Shown one piece after another: positions 25,434 to 36,521 of a stretch of 64,000 bases of DNA; position 1 is the first letter of the stretch, and each line of letters begins with the position of its first letter. This DNA is from Riptortus pedestris (taxonomy: Eukaryota; Arthropoda; Insecta; Hemiptera; Alydidae). The stretch covers positions 149,901,501 through 149,965,500 of the forward strand of contig CM032229.1 of NCBI GenBank assembly GCA_019009955.1, given 5' to 3'. The notes beneath the pieces are model-generated. The model ran no database searches. It worked only from the letters and a program-made list of their open reading frames with translations, and was not told the origin of the DNA. Position numbers and translations under genes: made by a program.

Positions 25434-26781
25434 GAGGAGCTCTTTAGAAGAAGGGCCAAATTGCATAAAATGAGTTTTGAGATAAAGCCTTTCAAAGTTT
25501 TAAATTTTGTATAAAACTGGTTGAAACAATTTTTTAATAGCGATTTTTGGAATTATAGGGTAAAATATTGTCTTAAATACGATTATTGCCACCATTTTTG
25601 CGTATCTTTAATGGATGATCTATAATTAGCAAAATAGTAAGTGTAAAATTTGGCCCTTCTTCCATAGATCACATTTTATTAGAAATAAAGAGATATTAGT
25701 TTTGAAGTTTCAAGGTATTTTTTTTTATTTAAACAAATAATTATAAAACAATAACAAAAAAGGATCAATGCTTGAGTCTTGGAAGGGCCAAATTTTGAGC
25801 ATAGTCAAATTCAATTATAAAATTTTGTTTATAACTTTCTGCACACAGTAACTGACTCTTGATTTCTTTGTATTTGTCAACTCGTCCCAGAATTTGTGGT
25901 ATGTTTTATAATTTATCTTCAAGCCAGAGCTACTACATTGTTTGTAGTAACTCTGGAAAAGATTGAACAGTTTTTTTTTACATTCGATTCCGAGTTAATA
26001 AAGTACTTTTTGGAACTTTTGGAAGCTGAATAATGGGAATCTGAGTGAGGTATCAGAGACCAATGTTTCTTTACTAACTCCCAGACATCATCATTGATGA
26101 TTTTACTAGGTCGATTAGGATGCTGTCCTCTAAGATCTTTGATAATAGTTGTGCCTCAGGCATACTTTTTTTGGACTGTTAGCAACCTTTTTCTTCCTAT
26201 TTGTAAAACACCAAGTAGCAAATTCATACATACGGTTAACCTTTCAGTTCCAACATCAATAAAATACTTCCATGAAAGTTGTTCCCGTTTTTTTCTGGTA
26301 CCCGGAATCACTCGCTTGGGCAGATGACTTGTTACACAACGCATTAAGAAATTATCTTTATTATTCTTATTTTTCAACTCTACAAAATTGTTAAAAAATA
26401 CTTGCTGTTTTTCTAAATCGACACTATCACAACACTTTTTTGAGCAACATGTCTGTATTCTTTGAAACTCCATTGTGAACTGAATGTAATTGTAGATACT
26501 AATAGAAATAAACTAGAAACAACTATAATGATAAGTAAATAGAATTGTTCAAAGTTCAACATGTGTTAATCCTAAAATCTACTGATTAAAGTCCAGTTCA
26601 AAACGATCTCAGGAAAAAGGGCCAAATTTTTATTAATTATTAATAAAAATATCTCAGCAATGGCTCTACCTATTAACATGAAATCTTGTAGGACTACACA
26701 GAACAATATGGCGCATTTGAAAATGCAATCTCCAAAAAAAGGGCCAAATGGTCATCTGGCCCTTCTTCTAAAGAGTTCCTC
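25434..26781 (-). mobile_element. 1.35-kb TIR DNA transposon, deleted derivative
   Basis: Terminal inverted repeats GAGGAGCTCTTTAGAAGAAG (left) and its near-exact complement (right, one mismatch in the first 20) enclose 1348 bp. GGGCCAAAT-type subterminal motifs recur inside both ends. It encodes part of a transposase-like protein on the minus strand. I could not fix the target-site duplication, so the superfamily stays open. Confidence 0.75.
25850..26473 (-). pseudogene. Truncated transposase-like gene of the TIR element
   Basis: The first open frame (26473 down to 26156) has a Cys-rich start (CCSKKCCDSVDLEKQQVFFN), then NFLMRCV and a VCMNLLLGVLQIGRKRLLTV block. After a stop the next frame continues with DLRGQHPNRPSKIINDDVWE and IPHSDSHYSASKSSKKYF, and after another shift KLFNLFQSYYKQ. 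This order (Cys motif, basic linker, RGxHxNRP, HY, LFxxYY) fits a widespread family of insect transposon proteins that I know but cannot place surely in a superfamily; Sola-like is possible. The catalytic C-terminal part is missing, so it is non-functional. Confidence 0.55.
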
Positions 26782-26828
26782 AAATAAACTTTTTACGCTA
26801 TCTTGAATATTTACAGAGGTTTATGCAT

Positions 26829-27690
26829 TTTAACAGATTTCCCTTAAGGGAAATCAGCTATTGAGGTCGTAGTCATGGCGTGATTTTTTAAAAATTTCTT
26901 CAAACGTCCATCGATCCAAGCGATCACAATTATTGTTTGATCGTTACCAAACTCGATACTTAGTCGTTTAATGTAAAAAGAATGATCAAGTTCGTTTGAG
27001 GAAAAGGGGTCAAAAGGGAGGAATTTCGAAAATTCGAAATATCTCTGATACTAAACTTCGGATCGAAAAAGTGTATAGAAATAATCTTATCGCAAATAAA
27101 ATGTTATATAAATATTATTCTATACATGATAATGAGTATTAACCGAGATATTTTAGTTTTATGCTTTTGAGTTAACCCCCAATCCTACCTACTAGTGTCA
27201 TATTAATAATAAGACGTTATATCATGAAGCACTTCATTACAAAGCTAAATACGAAATATTGTTTTCATTGAACTTTTATTTTGTGAGATATATGCAAATA
27301 CTTTCTGTTGACCCCCCCCCCCCCCTCCTCACAAATATTAATTTCATCTACACTTTCCTCGATATTTAACCGTTGCAGTCAAAGCTAAAGATTATGTTCG
27401 TTAATGGCTGAAATTGAACCAGATTAGAATGGAAGAATGTATTGGAACCATCCTTTTTAAACTGTTTATACTCTTCAACTATTGGTATATACATTGTTTC
27501 GTAATTCAAATATTAAGGGAATTATTCATATTTTCTTGCTTTTAGTGTTCTGTTAACCCCCGCAAATACACATTGGTTTTTTATACATGCAAATAGAGAA
27601 TATATGGTAATATGAGATGAGTAGTGTGTAAGACTAAAATAAGAGAAATATGCTTAGTTTACTCAGGACCTGTGAGACGGAATTTTTATC
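26829..27690 (+). mobile_element. Family A Helentron-like element lacking (TA)n
   Basis: It starts TTTAACAGATTTCCCTTAAG with a full 5' palindrome. The usual (TA)n tract and neighbouring bases are deleted, joining CATCGATCCAAGCGATCACA. The right part is rearranged, with a second middle-like block at 27355-27550. The 3' end is decayed (CTTAGTTTACTCAGGACCTG), so the hairpin is lost. Confidence 0.68.
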
Positions 27691-27959
27691 GATGGAAAAT
27701 TGTTGCAATTCCTCAACCGCGGATTATCTGTGAGCCGAAACCAAATAGTAATTAAGTCATAAGGAAGATTATTAATTGGCAGAGTTTAAGCAGGGGATCA
27801 CACTGAAAGTAGCATATTAGCAGTAGTAGACTATAATGAAAGCATAGGGAAGTACTTGGTGGTGAGAAAACCCTCCGCTGTGTCAGGTCTGCCTCACCGA
27901 GTACACTGCTCTGCAAGATACCACAGATCAGAGTGAATAATTAGAATACTTGGAGAGAA

Positions 27960-28158
27960 AATAAGTTCGTCACTCAGGGGCTGCGTAAACTAAGCGGATT
28001 TCCCACGTGAGTTTTACGATAGAGAAATCTGCCAACTAATAACAGTAGTAGCAACAATTTCGCGATAGCCAAACAGTTACGGAAACGGTCGAACTGGCGT
28101 TCGGCGGAAGGTCTCGAATAGAACCGACTTCTAGAACCGTGGACCGTGTAGAACCGGG

Positions 28159-28207
<49 letters not shown>

Positions 28208-28288
28208 AAAGTGTTGAACAACTTTTTTTTTTTGAAAACCCCGTCATGAGTACAACCTCAATAGCTGATTTCTCTTGAGGGCTAAAAT
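27960..28288 (-). mobile_element. Family A Helentron-like element, internally deleted
   Basis: The plus strand starts AAGTTCGTCACTCAGGGGCT. After about 190 bp it jumps straight to (TA)n (28157-28204) and then to the 5' end (GTACAACCTCAATAGCTGAT). Most of the middle is missing and the 5' palindrome is reduced. Confidence 0.68.
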
Positions 28289-28994
28289 ATCCACACCCTA
28301 TCCAGGATATGTATTAAAATTATGCTTCCAGAAGGATAAAACATATTCATGGTGCTGCTGTGCCGTAGGTTTATTTATATCTAAACTGGATAAATTATTA
28401 TTAAGATGTCTCAGAATACTGCAGTTTCAGTACTGAATGTCTTTCTAATCAGTGGAACTACAGAGGTGTGCCTTTAGACGCCATCTCACTTTCCACGTAA
28501 CATGGCATAAATATTTCTTTTATATCTACCACTTATTTATATCAGTATATTGTCGCCATACATCAATTACGGCAAAGCAAATAATACATTTTTTTTCGTG
28601 TAGATTGTGGTACGCACTTGATGAGGCGGATGTTAATGTGGTCAAAAAAACAATTAAATTCTGATTTGGGAACGGTTATATTCCTTGAACTGGTGTAAAT
28701 ACTAAAAATTGAAAGTACTCGGTCAATTTTCGAAAATAAATAAAAAATATATGGGGAAGGGTGGCTATTAGATACGTTTGTACTTGTTTATTGCAATGGA
28801 CTGCAGAACCAGGATAGAGTAATAATAATAATTGATTTAGTAATGTATTAGTGGTTATTTTTCCCTGAATAATATATGCATTTATTTTTTTTTTCGAATT
28901 ATTAGTTTCTTTGTTGTGAGAAGTTAGAATTTATTTACCGATACTATAGGAAATAGTGTTTTAATTATGTACGTTATAGTTATTTTTATCACAA
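28289..28994. other. Unassigned sequence
   Basis: Nothing recognised in the short frames here. Confidence 0.45.
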
Positions 28995-29093
28995 GTACGG
29001 AAACTGAGTGTTTCGATACGAGGTCTATTTTTACGAGCGAGGCGAAGCCGAGCTTGGAAAACAGACCGAGTACCGAAAAGACAGTTTCCGTAC
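28995..29093. repeat. GTAC-ended structured repeat, copy 1
   Basis: The 12-bp ends GTACGGAAACTG and CAGTTTCCGTAC are exact inverted repeats enclosing 99 bp. The centre carries CGAGCGAGGCGAAGCCGAG, itself able to form a GGC-GAA-GCC hairpin. A copy in the opposite orientation lies at 34354-34453. Similarity extends about 20 bp past each end (AGTTATTTT-ATCAC on one side, ACTTTTCATTA-ACTG on the other), so the mobile unit is probably about 150 bp. Confidence 0.7.
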
Positions 29094-30314
29094 GAATAAT
29101 GAAAATTACTTTTCATTACACTGTACAACAACCCCAAGAAATTACTGAAATTAATTAAGCCAAACAGGTTTATTTTTATGGTAGTTATGAAAAATATGTC
29201 AGAACAACAAGGTTACAAATTACATCTTTATATTGATATTAATTGTGCAATTATTATTGCCACTAATGTTAAACCATTTAGGGGGTATGTACGGCTTGTT
29301 GATTACCAAATTATTGGTTGATGTCGATTCAACAGCATCGATTTCTTCATTAAGATAGTCATCTATTGTGACAACTATAACAATTATTTAGTCAAGGTTT
29401 AGTAACACTGGTTACGAAGAGTTAAATGAAAAAAATAGGAATATTACAAATACATGTGTTTGATTTCCGCCAAATTTTACCGCCCTAGTACGGAAACTCT
29501 TGGTTTCTGTACGCAGATCATGCATAGAAAACACATGTTTTCTAGTCAGTGAAACGAAAAAATTATTTGAACATGTGTGTACGACCTTGGTTCTTCGTTC
29601 CATTACGAACACCTTCGTCTTTCTCGTACCCACGATTTTCTGAACTGATTCAAGCAATTGAATGAATGAATTGGTTAAAAATCCATCTCTCTCTCTCTAG
29701 CCGAACCGTTCAACTAGAACGAAGGAGATAAAACTGTGTATAATATATGGGTGTATATAGCTGCCTATTTATAGGACCGTGTATAAATCTAGGTTGGGCG
29801 AGCGGGGTAGTAGTCTAAATTATAGCTAGCAGCTGCTAGTATTAATCTTTTAGTGCATTACTCTCATAACCCGTGTTATACTCTCAACGTTATATGCACT
29901 GGTTTCTTTCTGCAAATCATTTAGGTTTGTCATTGCAACACCTTGCACGATCTTACTTTTTAGAGAATCTAAATTGTCTCTGACAAGGTATCTTAGTGCT
30001 TCAGGTTCGAGCCCATCCACCTATTTCTTAGTTACTTTATATATTTTCATAATTAAAATGAGTAATGTAAATAGGAAAAACAGAGTGCATTTGCATCTTT
30101 GTATGATCGGTTTATAAAGACTCACTTTCAACATTAACTTTCAAAACGAAAGTTCCGTCAAAGATATTTCTAGCATTACGGCACCATGGTTTATCTGGTC
30201 AAGACTACACTGGAAGATACTTTTGATAATAATGCCTCAATGTCTTACACGTCATTTATACAACCTAAGTAACCCTCGTTGCATTAAAATGACACCGACA
30301 GGATATTTATTTTC
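29094..30314. other. Unassigned sequence; mini-palindrome at 29487-29514
   Basis: AGTACGGAAACTCTTGGTTT then CTGTAC at 29487-29514 is a compact palindrome with the same GTACGGAAAC end as the structured repeat. The remainder, including minus-strand frame 29412-29657, shows no known domain. 30240-30314 resembles sequence after the 62-bp array (31345-31440), hinting at a larger repeat unit. Confidence 0.4.
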
Positions 30315-30366
30315 CGTCCTCTTAAACAAAATTACCGCCCATCTAGTAATTTTGTTTAAGAGGACG
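30315..30366. repeat. Perfect 21-bp hairpin
   Basis: Arms 30315-30335 and 30346-30366 are exact reverse complements (CGTCCTCTTAAACAAAATTA plus C on the left) around the loop CGCCCATCTA. Overlapping frames on both strands here mirror each other because of the palindrome. Confidence 0.85.
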
Positions 30367-30394
30367 CAATTGATTAAGCTGTATACGCGTAAAT

Positions 30395-31110
30395 ATTCGT
30401 TAACCAATAGCATCAACAAATGTCTTATGTGTTGTTTGTGGAGTATAATTATAGATTTTATGATAACGAATAGCCTCAACAAATGCCTTATATGTTGTTT
30501 CTGCCGAATAAACCTAGATTTATGATAACCAATAGCCTCAACAAATGTCTTATCTGTTGTTTCTGCCGAATAAACCTAGATTTATGATAACCAATAGCCT
30601 CAATAAAAGCCTTATGTGTTGTTTCTGCCGAATAAACCTATATTTATGATAATCAATAACCTCAACAAATGTCTTATGAGTTGTTTCTGCTGTATAAACC
30701 CAGATTTATGATAACCAATAGCCTCAATAAATGTCTTATGTGTTGTTTCTGCTGTATATACCTATATTTATGATAACCAATAGCCTCAACAAATGTCTTA
30801 TGTGTTGTTTCTGCAGAATAAACCTAGATTTATGATAACCAATAGCCTCAATAAATGTTTTATGTGTTGTTTCTGCCGAATAAACTTAGATTTATGATAA
30901 CCAATAGCCTCAACAAATGTCTTATGTGTTGTTTCTGCTGTATAAACCTAGATTTATGATAACCAATAGCCTCAACAAATGTCTTATGTGTTGTTTCTGC
31001 TGTATAAACCTAGATTTATGATAACCAATAGCCTCAACAAATGTCTTATGTGTTGTTTCTGCAGTATAAGCATAGATTTATGATAACCAATAGCCTCAAT
31101 AAATGTTCTA
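30395..31110. repeat. 62-bp minisatellite, about 11.5 units
   Basis: The unit holds AACCAATAGCCTCAACAAAT, GTCTTATGTGTTGTTTCTGC and a TATAAACCTAGATTTATGAT end. AACCAATAGCC starts are 62 bp apart (about 30961 and 31023). Two diverged units follow at about 31195-31340. Variants CAACAAAT and CAATAAAT, and GCCGAATAA and GCTGTATAA, are interspersed. Confidence 0.93.
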
Positions 31111-32589
31111 TATATCATTTATACATCGCAATTAACTCTCGTCGCCTAACTGTTGTTCAACAGAAGACAGTTCGTTATATTTACTTGTAGATATTCGTTA
31201 CCCAATAGCCTCAATAAATGTCTAATATATTGTTTCTGATGTATAATCGTAGATTTTCGAAAACCAATAGCCTCAATAAATGCCTTATGTGTTGTTTCTG
31301 CTGTATAACCATAAATATCCAATATCGCATAACTTCAATAAATGTCTCAAATGTCATTTAGAAAAGCTACGTAACCCTCTTGGAATCAAAACCTCGCCAA
31401 CAGAAGCCTTCTTCTCCATCCTCCTGAACTAAATTACGAAGTGGACTAAATTTCTTATTACTATTCTTACATAGAATAAGAAATTATATCCGCTTAAATA
31501 GTTACTAAATAATTAGGTCAGGGTCTCAGTCACATTCTTAACCTCTAGCTGTATAGGTTCCTAGAATTAAAATTAAAAATATATATATTTTTAAATTTAT
31601 TTATAATTAATTAAAAATTTACACAAATTGATGAATTAATGCTTCAATAAACTCATACCATTACGAGATTTTCAAAAACATTAACCATTTTCTGCCTCTA
31701 GAAATAGTAGATGGATGGAGCACATATGTAAATACCCGAATTATGTAATTATTCAGATATATATTATGCATGTCTGACAGCGTTTACTTATGCGTGTTAT
31801 ACTTATGCATATTTGGCACTACAACAATTATATCTTCCTCTCGTCATGCTCAATTATAGCTATTTATTTGACACTGACACTAAATATGTGTGTGTGCGTG
31901 GGGGGGGGGTGGCTTGCGTTTGTATTGCACTATATTCACAGAAATTCCTAAATGCAATATTTATCTCTAATCTAAATTATGACAACGAATAACTTATTGT
32001 CATATAATTCAAACGGATTAATTACCCAATATCTGGAAAAAAATTAAATTTAAAAACCCTGTCAACAAATTGTCGGATTTGGTTTGGACGTGCTTTTGGG
32101 TGTTGGACAAGCTTCGTTCCCAATATACCAGTTATTCAGGGGGTTAAATCTTGACGATTGTGAAGAGCTCTCCAAAAAAAAAAATTAAGAAAATAATATC
32201 CACTAGTTGGGTTAAAACAAACCGTGAAATGATTAATTACAATGCTCTTTCTAAAGATGTTTGTGGAACGAATGTTTTTTTGAACCACTAGTAAGCGGCA
32301 ACGAGAGGGGGGGGGGTGGGTTGGGGACTTCGGTTGATGTTTCCGGACCGCGCATACAATGCAGTTTCAGTCGCTGTGGAGCATTGGAGCGTCGAGCATC
32401 GTCTTTTCCATCTAAATTTTAGAGTTGGACGTCGAGGTGCAAAATCAAAAGTATACATGAAGAAGCCTCGCACAATCGATGGCCTGAAGAATTCGATTCG
32501 TCGGGGAATTTAAGCCGTGCAGAATGAAATGTAGGACAGAGTCATACGTAAGCTTCGGTAGAGGATCCAAATTTGTGTCCAGCATGAAG
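31111..32589. other. Diverged repeat edge, then unassigned DNA
   Basis: 31111-31440 contains diverged 62-bp units and sequence resembling 30240-30335. The rest is unassigned. Opposing short frames at 32288-32513 lie in a GC-richer patch (TTGGAGCGTCGAGCATCGTC) that may be unique DNA; no domain recognised. Confidence 0.4.
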
Positions 32590-33353
32590 GGCGTCAGATT
32601 TCCCTCGTGAAGTTTAATAATAGATAAATCTACATAGTGGCAAAACAACAACACCTTGAATATTAAGTGAATAAATACAAACGTTAATAAGAAATCTTTC
32701 CTCTCCTGGCGGGAAGCGTCTGAAATATAAACAAACAGGTCTGCCAACCAGACTCTCACCGGAAAGAAAAACAATTACTGAAATATATTAGAATATAACA
32801 TGTTAATTTGATTGAAAACTATTTACTATATCTAGTACGGTAATTTATAATGAATCAGAATAATTTTTATCTCAATCAATGAAATTTAAGTAGTCCAAAA
32901 ACTTAAGACGGGGAACAACAATCTTTCAACAGAACATCAACAGAACATCTTTGCATAGATGTCGTATAATAAAGGTCTATTGAAAACATTATTAGGTATT
33001 TAAGGTTTGAATAATGTGATTTATTACATAACTGAGTATTGTTAGTTTAACATGAGTAGAAGTGGGGGTGTGCTGAGGGCTGAAAAATATAAAATCCTAA
33101 TATCTCGGTTAGTATTCAAGATACGGGAAATATGTATAGAACAATATTTATGGAATAAACTTCCAATAAGATTGGTTTTATAAACGTTTTTCATCCGACT
33201 TATAGTAACGGAGATATTTCGAATTTTCAAAATTGCCTCCTCTAACCCCCCCCCCCCTGCGACTGGTCCGATTTTAGCCATTAACGAATTTGATCTTCAT
33301 TATTACATAAAACGATTAAATATGGAGTTTGGTAACGATCAAATACAACAAAC

Positions 33354-33403
<50 letters not shown>

Positions 33404-33495
33404 TAGGATCGATCGACATTTGAGGAATTTTTTCGAAAACCGTGACATGAGTTCGATCTTAATAGCTGATTTCGCTTAAGGGAAATCTGCTAATA
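32590..33495 (-). mobile_element. Family A Helentron-like element, long subtype, 3' end lost
   Basis: It begins at CAGATTTCCCTCGTGAAGTT, lacking the terminal hairpin, and continues through the long-subtype half and the middle. (TA)n is at about 33354-33401, and GCTGATTTCGCTTAAGGGAA then ATCTGCTAAT closes the 5' end. The GGAAAGAAAAACAATTACTG block is shared with the copies at 12.3, 35.6 and 43.5 kb. Confidence 0.75.
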
Positions 33496-34046
33496 TATGA
33501 AATTAAATTAAATTTTCTTGGTGATACAATTTTTCACATTCAGAGTGATGATGCTTCTAAAAATAAAGTCAGTCAGTAGGAATTCCTGACAAAAATTATT
33601 TATCCGGAGCACCTCAGTTGGCAATGTGTCAATAATTGCAAGCTAAAAAAAATCGCCCTTTTGAACATATGTTTATATTATCATTGTTATCAAAAAAGCT
33701 TCTGAGTGAACATAGGTGACACAACAACGTTATGGGGAAACCCCATGAGCCACCGTGGTGGGGTTTCTTCTTACACACTAGGGTTATGTCATCATTCCTG
33801 AAGTACTTCAAAAGTCTAGAGTTGATTTATTTTTTTAAAAATAGACTTTAATTTAATCCATTCTTCTTTCGTTGTACAACTACCTTTATTCCGGATATAG
33901 TGTTAATTTTCAGAAATTACTTTTAAAAAAATAACTGTTGATGATCAGTCGTGAGTATATTCAGGTCCTAACTGAGAGTATGTACACCCAAACTTTGAGC
34001 TTTACATTGAACTTGTACAGCATAGTGATACAATTTGTAAACCTAA
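33496..34046. other. Unassigned sequence
   Basis: Nothing recognised. Confidence 0.45.
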
Positions 34047-34680
34047 AAAGTTCGTCACGCAGGGGCTGCGTTAACTAAGCAGATTCCCATGTACTTGCAT
34101 TTATCACAAAACTTAAAAATTCAATGAGAACGATATTTGGCATTTAAGTTTCAAATAAACTGCTTCATAACATAATAGAATATTGTTAATATGAGATGAA
34201 TAAGAGTGAGGCTTTACCGGAGTCCGAATACTAAATAAATGCAAATATCTCAGTTAATAATGAAAATAGTGAAAAAGTGTACATTAACAGAAAATAAAAT
34301 TTTCATTAAACTGCGCCAAAAAACAGTATAATGAAAAGTATTGTTCATAAGACGTACCAAAAGTGTCCTTTCGGTACTCGGTCCAATTTCCAAGCTCGGC
34401 TTCGCCTCGCTCGTAAAACTAGACCTCGCACCGAAAAGACCCACTTTTGGTACTAGTGATGAAAATAACTATTTCAATAAGATTGGTTCTATACACTTTT
34501 ACGATCCGACGAATAATAACGGAGATATTACGAATTTTCAAAATACCTCCCCTCTAAACCCGCCTCCCCCTGGTCCGATTTCAGCCATTAACGGACATGA
34601 TCTTTCTTTTTGTATAAAACGATTATATACCAAGTTTGATAACGATAAAACAAAAATTGCGACCGCTAGAGCGGTAACAG

Positions 34681-34754
<74 letters not shown>

Positions 34755-34883
34755 CAGTTATGAACGGACCTCATTTTCGTCATCTCCTGGATAGGATCGA
34801 TGGACATTTGAGGAAAAATGTCAAAAATCGCGTCGTGAGTGCAACCTCAATAGGTGATTTCCCTTAAGGGAAATCTGCTAAAA
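34047..34883 (-). mobile_element. Family A Helentron-like element carrying a nested repeat
   Basis: The plus strand starts AAAAAGTTCGTCACGCAGGG and GCTGCG and ends TTTCCCTTAAGGGAAATCTG then CTAAA, so both ends are present. The internal tract is (CT)n followed by (TA)n at 34686-34750. The GTAC-ended repeat is inserted in the middle (about 34290-34475), after which TTCAATAAGATTGGTTCTAT resumes. Confidence 0.8.
34354..34453. repeat. GTAC-ended structured repeat, copy 2
   Basis: Ends GTACCAAAAGTG and CACTTTTGGTAC are exact 12-bp inverted repeats but differ from those of copy 1, while the core CTCGGCTTCGCCTCGCTCG is the same in reverse orientation. Matched change of both ends suggests selection or conversion for pairing. 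It interrupts a family A copy, showing it moved or was copied after that insertion. Confidence 0.72.
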
Positions 34884-35596
34884 TACAGTTGTACTGATGC
34901 ATGGTTGTAAAAGTAACAACTTAGGCATGAGGGTTCAAAATAATGACAATATTTCCTATACTAGGCTCCACTTTTTTATGCCTATTGTTCCAAAATTATT
35001 TCTTATACATAACCGTATCTTTCTAGGTAGATTTAGATATTACACAATAGACATTATCAAAGATTTTTACCCCTTCTATTACTTCTTGGGTGAAATATAG
35101 AGTATAAAGGTACAAAATATGAGTGCTACGTGTTAGGTTAAGGCTAAGAACTCCTTTATTGGGTGCTAGAACCTTTTTCTTTTTTTTTTATTATGTTTTT
35201 CATGGACATCAAGGGGTTAGGGACCCCCTTATTAATTGTGTATTTTAAATATTATAGGTTAGAGGAATTGTATTATTGTTATTAGTATTTTATAATTCTA
35301 ATTCTTTTGATGTATTTAAATCCCAAATAAACAAGTAAAGCTTTCTTCCCAGGTAGAGTTAGATATTACACAACAGGCATTATCAAAGATTTTTACCGCT
35401 TCTATTACTTCATGGGTGAAATATAGAGTATAAAGGACATTTAACATGAAACTGTGGGTTTTTAAACTTATTTTGGGCTTTGAATGGCTTTATAGTTGCT
35501 GAGTTAAGTAGAATACAGAGAGTTCAAAACGAAAATGAAGTATTTCACACATTCTTCATTTTTAAATCATAGACAACTTCATCAGTATGTATTTAA
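34884..35596. repeat. Unassigned sequence with an 87-bp direct repeat
   Basis: 35021-35107 and 35347-35433 are about 85% alike (GGTAGA-TTAGATATTACACAA, CATTATCAAAGATTTTTACC, GTGAAATATAGAGTATAAAG). They flank about 240 bp that is not repeated. This could be a tandem duplication of about 326 bp whose other part diverged, or a segment bounded by long duplications. Confidence 0.65.
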
Positions 35597-36050
35597 AAAA
35601 AAAAGACCTTCACGCAGGGGCTGCGTAAACTAAGCCGATTTCCCGCGTGAAGTGAACAATTGAGAAATCTACATACCGGTAACTCAACTCCACCGTGAAT
35701 ATTAAGTGATAAATACAAACGATAATAAGAAACCACCCGACGGAAAGCATCTGAAATGTAAACAAACAGTTCTGCCAATCTCTTACCAGAAATAAAAACA
35801 ATTGCTGTAATGTATCTGAATATAACGTATTAATTTGATTGAAAACTATTTACTACATCTAGTACTGTAATTTATAATGAATCAGAATAATTTTTTATCT
35901 CAATCACTCAAATTTAATTTGTCCAAAAACTTAAGAAGGTCACCACAAGATCTGAATCTATCTCGTATAATAAATGTATCTTGAAAACAATAGTTGGTAT
36001 TTAAGTACGATCTCAATAGCCGATTTCCCTAAAGGAAAATCTGCTAAAAA
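35597..36050 (-). mobile_element. Family A Helentron-like element, internally deleted
   Basis: The plus strand starts AAAAAGACCTTCACGCAGGG and GCTGCG. It follows the long-subtype right half to TTGGTATTTAAGT, then joins directly to ACGATCTCAATAGCCGATTT and the 5' palindrome (CCCTAAAGGAAAATCTGCTA). The entire middle and (TA)n are deleted, so only the two ends remain. Confidence 0.75.
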
Positions 36051-36184
36051 CCGTGATTATTTATTAACGTTCAATTTGAAATACGATGACTAATGGAAAA
36101 ACGTATCCATGGGTTAAGGATAACCGAGCAGAATATTACGCCTCTACTAGACACCGTATCAAATGGAACAAACAAATGCCCAAA

Positions 36185-36247
36185 AGAGATAAATACTAAA
36201 AATAAAAAAAAAGAATAAAAAAAAAAAAAAATAAAAAATAAAAAAAT
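36185..36247. repeat. A-rich low-complexity run
   Basis: An almost uninterrupted A tract with scattered T and G, possibly a degenerate poly(A) tail. No retroelement body identified beside it. Confidence 0.6.
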
Positions 36248-36350
36248 TGAGCTTAATGTGAGAGTTCTCGAAGATGTAATTACAATTCACAACCATTAAT
36301 AATATTTCCAGTTGGTAATCAATAAAAAAATAAATAAATTATTTATTAAC

Positions 36351-36521
36351 GTCCACTTTTTGCAACCAAGGCTAATTGGGACGGATTATCTACAGGTTAC
36401 CACCCTTTTCAAGGCAGGGCGGGACTAAGGATTTTATTTAATGAATTCCGTCACTAAATAAATTCCTTTGCTCAGGCGGGAATCGAACACGACACTCTAG
36501 AATAGCTAACCTGAGCCCCTC
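36351..36521 (-). mobile_element. tRNA-derived SINE, copy 2
   Basis: On the minus strand it begins AGGGGCTCAGGTTAGC and carries the B box GTTCGATTCCCGCC. It continues into GTGACGGAATTCATTAAATA, GGGTGGTAACCTGTAGATAA and the end near TGGACGTTAATA. A run of 15 A/T bases lies at the outer edge. Compared with copy 1 it has a short deletion in the anticodon-like region. Confidence 0.78.

Larger units (their letters stand above)
25091..26828 (+). mobile_element. Family A Helentron-like element interrupted by a TIR transposon
   Basis: The 5' palindrome TTTTAGTAGATTTCCCTTGA starts the copy. The TA tract is very short (about 25207-25216) and the middle is diverged. The element is interrupted at 25434-26781 by a separate transposon and resumes with TACGCTATCTTGAATATTTA. 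Its own 3' hairpin is missing and another family A copy starts straight after. Confidence 0.6.

Noticed and set aside
30395..31110. CRISPR array
   Set aside because: The 62-bp units are contiguous with no unique spacers, so this is a minisatellite in eukaryotic DNA.
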